The position numbers and the translations under genes are program-made. From assembly GCA_031002005.1 (NCBI GenBank), contig JARYHS010011408.1:216297473-216361472 (forward strand): 64,000 bases of DNA, given 5' to 3'. The notes under the pieces are model-generated. The model was not told the DNA's origin, ran no database searches, and was given only the letters and a program-made list of their open reading frames with translations. Shown here one piece after another: positions 55,841 to 64,000 of this stretch; positions within the stretch are counted from its first letter, which is position 1, and each line of letters opens with the position of its first letter. The DNA comes from Vandiemenella viatica. Taxonomy: Eukaryota > Arthropoda > Insecta > Orthoptera > Morabidae.

Positions 55841-55954
55841 GTATATTTTAACATTGTAATTGATTGTAAAATACAGTAAATCATTTTCTTAAAGTAACCA
55901 TTCTAGTTTTTTTTTCTTTAATATAATTAAACCAAGCAACTAGGTAGTTTATTA

Positions 55955-56898
55955 CAAGGGTGATTCAAAAAGTAGGGCCTCCAACGCTGCCACGTCAAAA
56001 CGAACAGTGCTAGGTGAAATCTGACAACAGTGCTGTGTTCCTTGGTTCTCCCACCATCGAATGGTACTGGTCCGAGCTCGGTCAGATGATCCATCGCTGC
56101 TTAACAGCTGTCCGTGATAGAGTTGCCGCTTAGCTCACCCGCCAGGTGCAAACTGCGCTCAGTGATATGATTTTTGAACGCGGAAAAGGTTATACCGATA
56201 CAAATCAATCGTCAGTTAGTGAAAGTGTACGGGGGAAAGTGTATGGACAATAAAAACATGCAGAACTAATGGCGGGAATTTTCTGTCGTCCACGATGAAG
56301 AGCGGTCTGGAAGACTGAGCATCTCCGATGAAACGGTGACCAAAATTGATGGTGTGCAGTAATCGAAGGATAACTCTTGATGAGATAACCGAGAGACTTA
56401 ATAGAGAATGTGGAGAAACTTTGGTGGGCTATCCAAAAGAAAAGAAAAGGGATGCTCATGAAGGGAGTGTCTTTGCACTATGACAACACACCTCCAAATG
56501 TCTCACATCAAACGACCTCCCTCATTGAACAATTCAGTTGGGATCTCATAGACTCCTCCCCCCCTCACTCCCCTCCTATAGCCCAGACATTTCCCCAAGC
56601 AACTACCACATGTTTCCTGCTCTTAAAAAAATCTAGGAGGCCAGACGTTCTGGTGAAACGAGGAAGTGCAGGTCACAGTCACTCGATTTCTATGCAACGC
56701 GGTGGGAAACTGGTTCGATGACAGGATGAAAATGCTCGTGGCACAGATGCAGAAGCCAGAATGTCATCGAACGGGAAGGCGATTACATAGAAAAATAGCT
56801 AAAACTTCAAGCTTTTCAATGATTTATCTGAAGTTGTGAATAAATGTGATTTTGTATGTTTAAAAAAATAGGAGACCTTATTTTTTGAATTGCCCTCA
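55955..56898 (+). mobile_element. mariner-family transposon, internally deleted and decayed
   Basis: Terminal inverted repeats of 28 bp (left CAAGGGTGATTCAAAAAGTA, right complement TGAGGGCAATTCAAAAAATA) are flanked by TA on both sides (55953-55954 and 56899-56900). Inside, the + strand at 56470-56640 reads LHYDNTPPNVSHQTTSLIEQ, FSWDLIDSSP and SPPIAQTFPQATTTCFLLLK, recalling HDNARPH and PYSPDLAPSDYHLF of mariner transposases. The middle of the gene is missing or scrambled. It lies in PDE7 intron 6. Confidence 0.9.
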
Positions 56899-59330
56899 TA
56901 CCATTAATAGTTAACAAATAATTTCGTTACTACTGTTGTTTAGTATTATAAGATTTTTTAGTTCCTGTTGACAGGGCTCATGACTTTAGTGGTAGAAGTA
57001 ATTACTATTATTATTACTATTATTATTATTATTATTATTATTTTGCTTTCTCAACTTGTTTGTGTAGAAAAGGTTGTAAGGAAGACTTTCTGAGTTAGTA
57101 TTCCTGTGTACAATAAACCATTTAGAATTGGAAACAACAGAACAGATTTTAAATAATTTACTCTAGCCATTATTTAATTTCCTCTGTGGCCTTGACATTC
57201 TAAGAAAGATTATAACGATCTGTGAAAAATACATATTTTACTTCACATAATTTGTTATATGTTATACATTTCCATTTTTTTCCTGTCCCTCCTCTTCCAC
57301 ATTATCCCCTAAGGCACTATCCTCTGTATACAAGTCCACTGTCTCCCTCCATAACATCACATTTCGTATGCACCCGTCTTCTTTACACTCACCTCGAAGA
57401 AATAATCTTGTGATAAATTATACATCCCTGCATTTAGCTTCGCTCAGGTCTTCCTGAAAGCTGAGATTTATTTCTCTGCCTTCTCCTTCACTTGTGCCTC
57501 CACATTCTACCTTCTTTCTATAAATGACCATCTTAAGAATGCAGCTGGCCAGTGGGATTGATATACATTCTGGGCCTTCCTTGATTGTCAAAAAGGCTCA
57601 CTGTAATTCTTATCAGCACTGTGAGGATGTTTTAAGCAATTCTAAATGAGCTTGTTTTGCATTATTTGCAATACATTCATTTGATGTAAACTGTACCATT
57701 ACAGCACACAATGATTGGAATCAGGAATGACACAAAATCCGTAAGGGTATGGATCCAACTTGTCAGCAAGGCATTGTGTAAGCTGATGGTGGTTCCATAA
57801 TCGAATGTGGTATGTTTACCTAATATGGGTTGGGTCCACTGGTTGAATGTAATGGGTCAATGATAGAACATTGTTGTATTCAGTAACTCTGTTACAATTT
57901 GCAGCCTGCTTATGGTCTTAACAGGTCCTGATAATGATGATAATTTTTATGATGACAATAAACTGTCATGCTGTCCTGATTGTGTGTTTGGTATGAGAGT
58001 GTCTGGGACAATTTCACACATGATTTGGCTATTTGTATTATCATTTTTTTAATCTCTTGGAGAATATTTAAGATTTTACAATAGAGCCATTTGTGTGTGA
58101 GATCTAGTACCTAACACAACCAAGCGATTTTAGGTGGCTGTTCAGGTGCAAAGACTGTTGTTTACTTCTGGAGACTTAACTTATTGAGTTCATATCACAT
58201 CTAGTTGTTAAAGATGCTGCACTCCACCATGTAAATGAAAGGCTTCACACATTTGCATGTCAGTGTTCATTTTCAATAAATTATGTTAAATACTTTTATG
58301 GAAGTTAATATTTTCTTACATGGAAGAAATTGAGAATTAAATGGAAAGAAGAAGGTTGAACATCTTTGTAAGTAAATAGGAGACAACAGGGTAGAAGTGT
58401 ACTGAGAAATTTTCAGTTTTGCTCGAATGGAAATGGGGAAGAAGAAGAGAAATGGAGTGAGAATAAGCTGTTAAGTACCTGTTTATGGTAATTAATAATA
58501 ATAAAAATGGGTGAACAGAGGAAAGAAAAAAGAAGAGAGAAAACAAAAATGAATGTCCGATTTTTATAATACACAGGGAAATCTGACGTAGGAGAATAAT
58601 CACCCCTTACCATGGTTGAAGGCAATATTGTGTCAAAACATGGATAGGTGTTGAAATTTTTTGGTCAGTGGCCCTTCATTAACAATTGAACAAGGTAGTT
58701 GCATGCCTTCTTACCTCAAATGATGATTCCTCCCTGGGGTCTCTTGGCTTCTCTCTGTACTTGAGCATAAGTGGTGTATTGTTGTCTCTGTGCTGAGCTG
58801 GCAATCAACAACACCGACAATGAAGCTAATGAAATTTTTCACTACAAATAATTGTTGAATAATTTTTGGATATAAATGAGCCCTTTTTGCTAAAATTATT
58901 ACACATTTACATAGATAATCAGTATTGTTGGCAGTGCAAGTATCCCTTTTACACATTATTATAAATTGGCGAACACTTCATGTAAAACTGGATATTGTGA
59001 CCATTAATTGTCAAAGGCATGGTGAAATTCGTGAAAACTATTTAATTTTTTCAAAATTTATAAATGTGGCGAAATTTATTACTGTGAAAGTTGTTATGGT
59101 TTTCGTTACCTTTCATAATTTTTATTGAAAACAAATTGCAGAGAACAAGTGTATACTGTTTTTAGGACCCTCAAAAAAACTACTACACATGCTTTTTAAC
59201 ACATTTCAATGAAGGTAGTAACACCATGTAGTCAAAATTTAAATCGCATGCATCTATGATTGAAAAGTTACAGTTGGTGAGATTTAAATTTTTGTTATTG
59301 CTTCATTTTTTTTTTCTCTTTTGTGATTCC
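56899..59330. other. No gene recognised (PDE7 intron 6); (ATT)n at 57001-57044
   Basis: AT-rich intronic sequence. The microsatellite is the only defined feature; open frames are short and lack motifs. Confidence 0.55.
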
Positions 59331-59498
59331 AATAATGATACTATTAACTTCAGAATTTTAAATATTAAAAAATAACCACCATTAATTTCCTGTATTTTTT
59401 CAGTTATAAAAACAATAATGACACTATTAACTTCAGAATTTTAAATATTACAAAATAACCACCATTAATTGCCTCTATTTTTTCAGTTCTAAATATTA
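59331..59498 (+). repeat. 83-bp tandem duplication just upstream of an exon, with two decoy splice acceptors
   Basis: Copy 1 is 59331-59413 and copy 2 is 59414-59498. Both contain ATTAACTTCAGAATTTTAAA, ATAACCACCATTAATT and TATTTTTTCAGTT. They differ at a handful of positions. Each copy ends with a pyrimidine-rich TTTTTTCAG that resembles a 3' splice site; the real acceptor is at 59517. Confidence 0.9.
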
Positions 59499-59517
59499 GT
59501 TCCATTTTCATCCATAG

Positions 59518-59652
59518 CGTTACCTAGATCAGGACCTCTTGGATATGCGTCGGCCGGAGGATCGTCATTTTATCCTGCAAATTGCTCTGAAATGTGCAGA
59601 CATATCAAACCCTTGCCGACCTTGGGATGTCAGCAGAAAATGGAGTCAGAAG
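59518..59652 (+). CDS. Pde7: PDE7-type phosphodiesterase, exon 7 of 7 seen (second metal-site aspartate)
   Basis: Follows TTTTCATCCATAG; the donor is AAG|GTTTGT. 45 codons in phase 0 at both ends: [57 protein letters not shown] contains the aspartate that completes the bimetal site of class I phosphodiesterases; the following W-x-x-S-x-x-W-S pattern is PDE7-like. What remains of the catalytic domain (including the glutamine that contacts the purine ring) must be in exons beyond 64000. It is followed by a large hAT insertion in the intron. Confidence 0.95.
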
Positions 59653-60436
59653 GTTTGTACTCATAAAAGCAAAAATTATTGTATTTCATATATATATCAT
59701 ACGAAAGTTCACCAAATAGTTTTAAAACAAATTTTAAGTTAATACTCTTTGATGTCTAACAATTAATTTAATAAAATGGAGATGTATTATAATCATAATA
59801 CATGTGAGAAGAAACCTTAGTGAGTACGGATTTGATCATATAGAACATAGTGCAGTGGTCTCCTGACTGTCTGGATGGTGCTACATCATGCTGTCTGTAC
59901 AAAAGCCAACGTTTTGCCATCATAACATAACAGCCTTCATGGGCTCAGGAAGAATGGCTGATACATTTGCTTTTTACACAATGATGTGGTGTCACCAGTG
60001 GCGTACCTAGGGTGGGGCAGGTAGGGCACGTGCCCTGGGCGCCATTGAAAGGGGGGCGCAAAATTCGTAAATTATTAAATTTAAAAATCAAAATAAACCA
60101 ACAATATAATTAATATGCAAATAATCCCGCGATACAAGTGCGTGGCTGCTGAGCTTTCGCGAACAAGTGAGAAGAAATGTGTAAACAGCGAATCGGAACT
60201 CCACCGGAAGGTATATTGTGTGCTCAGTCGAAATGTCTTTGAATGGACCAATTGTAGCGGCCTCTACGGGCCCACACCTGCAAATTTTGTTCTCAGGATA
60301 TAAGACAAGCGATATTTTCTCAATTGTTTGATTGCTGATGAGGTGATTGACATAGCGCAGTTGTGTATTTTATTTGCATTGCATGCATCGAGAGCTAGCT
60401 TGAAGAATTTTTATTTCACAATAATACCAACACAAT

Positions 60437-63400
60437 GTGAAACGATTGTTTTCAAAGAAAAAGAGAAAGGTGCTGAGGGACGGAAAAAAACGAAATTTGC
60501 AGGATGAAGTAGAACAAAAAATCAGCAAGTACTTGAAGAAGTATAGATACCTTTTCTTGAATAGTCCGCTACTGGATGTACGACATGTTCTAAGGAATTG
60601 CCCCTCATCGACATGTACAATAAAATACAAAGTATCCAACACTAATTTAGCACAAAGCGAGGAGGATATAACATCAGATAATTCTGAGTGTGACGAGATT
60701 AAGTGCAGTGAGGCTACGAGTTCTAAGGCTACTAATAATTTGTAGAAAACATTAGAATTTTAGCAGGAGAAAAAGTTGGTGGAGGTGATATGGTGGATGA
60801 TGTAGAAAACCCAATTACTGTCATACGAGAAGTAATTAAGCAGTATGATATTGGACTTCTACACTTTAATAAGGTAATTGGGAAATCGCTTCTGTCAAAT
60901 AGTTTGAAAACAGAAATAATTAAAATGGGTTCAATACATGTTCAAAATGCTGATGATCCTTTGCTACCTACCAGTAACCATTTTATGACAAAAGCTGGTT
61001 TAAGAAGAAACTCGGGAATCGCGATGGTGACTTGCTCATGGTTAGTCTATTCCCCGTTTAAAAAAGTCTGCTTTTTGCATCTGTTGTCTTATCTTTTAAC
61101 AATTAGATTATTTGTCTTCATTAGAGCACGAAGCTGGATTTACCCTTAGAAAACACCTGAAAATGCAAAGAATCATCGTGAGTGCTTCGTCCATTGGAAA
61201 GAAACTTTGCTGCAGCTAAAGGGTTTAATTATTGACGCTGAACTTCAAACCCAGATCAAGATAAACAAATATGCGTAATGTATTAAAGAGAATCTTTTAT
61301 TGTATAAAATTCCTTGTCACTCAAATTCTTGCATTACGAGGACACAAAGAGTCACTTAGCATATGCGATGGACCCTAATCCAATAATGTTCGGAATTTCC
61401 CTTGGATTAATAAAGCTCCGGGGAATATTTGACCTCATCATGAATAACCATCGTGCTCAGGTTAAAAATCATCCTGGCATCACAGTAGGGATTGCAATCC
61501 AGCAAAGCGGGATCCCGCAATCCCGCGGGATCCCGCATCATTAGACAGCCTGGCGGATCCCGCACAAAATTAAGCAGATCCGCAATCCGCAAAATCCGGC
61601 GGAAACGCGTGTTAGTCTGCGTGACTCGCTGCCCCACTCGGTCTCTGTCGGATATTTTGCACTGTTTGCCTGTACCCTTCCAGTTGGAATTTGACTCATG
61701 TGAACAAGCGCTTGATTTGTCAACCTTCGTCATTCGTAAGTAAATAAATACACTTTTACGTATTCATCCAAATTTACGTTTGTTTCGAGTACACATTTCT
61801 GTAATTTGAGTTATGGTGCGTATTTAATACGATTTTCTAACTACGTATATAATTATTTTTTAAGTGTCGCACACGTTATGTGAACTACATGGTTACAGCT
61901 TTTTATTCACGGTTTCATTATTCCCATTTCCTGTATTTGCAGATAAAGTAATTATGACAATTTCCTATTTTGCGGCTGAAAATTTGATAATTCGTTGATA
62001 TGAAACTAATGTTATCGTAATTTTAACGATCGCGTACCTATTAATTTAACAGATATCAAAAGGAAATTGTATATCCTTTGATTTATTGTTATTTTGGGCC
62101 GCTGCCTCAAAGCGTTTCTTTGACGAAAGCCACCTGCTTACATGTGCCGCTCAGGCTTTCGATTAAACCCTCTTCTTCTTGTTATTTTTTCGACTAACGG
62201 TAAAAAAAGTTATAATGAAATTTTCACGGGTGTATCGACGAATTGTGTTGTAGGAACACGGCTGCCTCCACCATCTTCCTCACGTGTGTAGTTTCGTGTG
62301 TTTGCAATGAAATCCGGAGATACAACCTATGAGGACTACACTGTAATCATTCGCTGAGAAAGACTCCTTTCTTACTAAAAAATAATAATTTCCACTCTAA
62401 AAATGTCGTTACGCCACATAAGCAAATCTGTGTTGGTGAGTAGTTTCTTTTAATAACATTGAATCAACTGTAATATCAATCAAGGAATCAGGAGATATAA
62501 TAATGAATCACGCAAAAAAAGGCCAAGTCTCGTGCTTGTGCAGTGCCAAAAAGTTATGAGATCTTGTTCTGAGCCAAGTCTACACTTTACAGAGTATATT
62601 CACTTCACTTGGTGAAATGGAATGCTTTCCTCGGTGTTATGGAACGTTTATTTAGAATTAAAAAAAAAAAACTCTGGTAACTTGGCCATTAAGCAAACCA
62701 TATTTTTAAACTTATGTGATGTATTGTAAGGCACATAATAAGATCTAAGACTCAATATTTTCCATTTTTATTATTTATTTAAAAATTTGTTTAAATTAAA
62801 AACCAAAAATGTAAAACCTCGAAATACACTTAAGACACGCTAAAAAGTTTTATTGTCATTTTGTCAGTCAAAATATTTTAACTGTTAATTTTTATCATTT
62901 AACATTAAAAATTATTTATTAATTTAAATATTATTTAATTTATTAACGTTTTAAGTAACTATGTTTTAAATATATGCGTTAAAAAACTGTTTGTACCAAT
63001 CCCGCATGGATCCCGCGGGATTGATGCAAATCCCGCGCGGATCCCGCGGGATTGATAACACTGCGGAATTGCAATCCTTACATCACAGCTTACTTTTTAC
63101 CTCATGTTCAAAATGTGTTCATTCATCTGATGGCTACCACTGTTAGCCAAAGTTTATTGCGAAACATTCGCAAATCAAATTACTGTGGTCTCATGTTTGA
63201 CTCTACTCTTAATCATCCACATCGTGAGCAGATGTCAGAAGTAGTTAGATACGTAGAAGTTGACTTTGAGAGGAAATTAGTCCGCATTAGAGAGTCCTTT
63301 CTTGGTTTCATTCAGATGAGTCAAATGGACGCTGGAAGCTTAGTTGATGAAATCTTTAAACAGTTAGAGAATGATGGTATAGATAAACAGGATTGTCAAC

Positions 63401-63980
63401 GCTGCTGTGATGGCTGGATACCGAACTAGTGTTCACGAAAGAATCTGCGAAAATAATATTCAGCCGACATTTGTGAATTGCGATAATCATTTACTCAATT
63501 TGTTTGGTGTAAATGCAGCCAAGCATGATACTATGAATCTATAATGGAAATGCTTTTCGGAATTATTTATGTATTGTTTTCTCGTTCCACTCTGCGCTGG
63601 GAAAATCTCAAGAACTTCGTGCCTGTAGTTATAAAATCAGAGTCTAAAACAAAATGGAATGCAAGGGTTGAAGCAGTTAAGCCAGTTAACAAACATCTTG
63701 AAGTTCTTCAAGACATGACAGACGATGGCAATACAACTAGTGAAACAAGAAATGAGGCAACACTTATATATAATCGCATATTGTCCTTCTGACTTTGTTG
63801 TATTGGTCGTGTTCAAAAGCGGCTCCAGGATCCTAGCATGAATTTTCATGATGCTGCCATCGATATAAAAACCCTCCGAGACTATTTTACCTATGAAAGA
63901 GAGAGGTTGGTTAATGATGCACTAGAGAAACGTTTCAATCTTTGCCAGGAATGGGATCTGATTGAAAGATGCCGAAGGTG
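60437..63980 (+). pseudogene. hAT transposase of the ZMYM1-like type, multiply broken and split
   Basis: N-terminal basic region at 60437-60745 (KKKRKVLRDGKKRNLQDEVE), then at 60790-61140 GLLHFNKVIGKSLLSNSLK and SIHVQNADDPLLPTSNHFM (TTF-type finger region) and, near 61190, FVHWKETLLQLKG. The catalytic half follows at 61314-61477 and resumes at 63089: HVQNVFIHLMATTVSQSLLR, GLMFDSTLNHPHREQMSEVV, ESFLGFIQMSQMDAGSLVDE, a frame change near 63400, VHERICENNIQPTFVNCDNH, and FSRSTLRWENLKNFVPVVIK. Frameshifts and stops are frequent. Function would be cut-and-paste transposition; this copy is dead. Confidence 0.85.
61486..63080. mobile_element. Second hAT-like element, 1595 bp, nested in the first
   Basis: Ends TAGGGATTGCAATCC (61486) and the complement of GGAATTGCAATCCTTA (ending 63080) form an inverted repeat with two mismatches. 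The identical 8-bp flanks CATCACAG are at 61478-61485 and 63081-63088, and removing the insert restores the host reading frame (HPGIT then AYFLPH). Subterminal repeats of GCGGGATCCCGC lie near both ends (61508-61565 and 63000-63055). No transposase was recognised inside; open frames of up to 108 codons near the left end come from the repeats. Confidence 0.93.
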
Positions 63981-64000
63981 AAAAAAAAAAACATATGGTT

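Larger units (their letters stand above)
59996..64000 (+). mobile_element. hAT element (ZMYM1-like transposase), left part; right end beyond the window
   Basis: Left terminus CAGTGGCGTACCTAGGG at 59996 is a common hAT end; the preceding 8 bases GGTGTCAC would be the target duplication. Downstream the DNA encodes a decayed transposase in the same orientation, interrupted by a second insertion at 61486-63080. It lies in the PDE7 intron after exon 7. Confidence 0.85.

Noticed and set aside
57001..57044. Regularly spaced repeats as a CRISPR-like array
   Set aside because: It is a simple (ATT)n microsatellite in an animal intron.

Overview
The window is animal nuclear DNA, most probably from an insect with a large, repeat-rich genome. 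It is AT-rich, and its one recognisable host gene is split into short exons by introns of 1.5 to 18.6 kb with GT-AG borders. Almost everything else is transposon debris of kinds common in arthropods: tRNA-derived SINEs, several non-LTR LINE families, and hAT, Tc1/mariner and PIF/Harbinger-like DNA elements. A hemimetabolous insect (cockroach, termite or stick-insect type) would fit, but that is a weak guess. There are no bacterial features, no real tRNA or rRNA genes and no CRISPR array.

The host gene is a class I cyclic-nucleotide phosphodiesterase of the PDE7 type, on the + strand. Seven consecutive exons (21723-21952, 28320-28383, 30503-30598, 32050-32150, 36923-37054, 55670-55840, 59518-59652) join in phase. 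They encode the end of the N-terminal region and most of the catalytic domain: the HNxxH motif, the HDLDHPG metal motif, and the ALKCAD segment with the second metal-binding aspartate. The exon or exons carrying the start codon and the last catalytic exons (with the substrate glutamine) are not identified or lie outside the window. The longest intron, 18.6 kb, follows the exon that carries HDLDHPG.

Layout. 1-2260: decayed hAT element with a BED-finger transposase. 2.7-11.4 kb: SINEs, LINE 3' ends and a 2.5-kb long-inverted-repeat element. 12.6-14.2 kb: a three-level nest (SINE, Harbinger-like element, hAT miniature element). 14.7-21.3 kb: a SINE with perfect target duplications, a hAT miniature element carrying a minisatellite, and LINE fragments. 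21.7 kb to the right end: PDE7 exons separated by LINE, SINE, Tc1, mariner, RTE-like and foldback elements. 60-64 kb: a decayed hAT element of the ZMYM1-like type, itself split by a second hAT-like insertion.

The points most worth a second look are an apparently perfect 178-bp-arm palindrome at 52.9-53.3 kb with a one-sided 31-bp duplication and a related foldback copy at 39 kb; nested insertions whose target duplications can be read directly; a LINE family with a 3' stem-loop that varies but usually keeps pairing; and the splice-site context of the PDE7 exons. All homology calls come from motif recognition by eye; no search was run.
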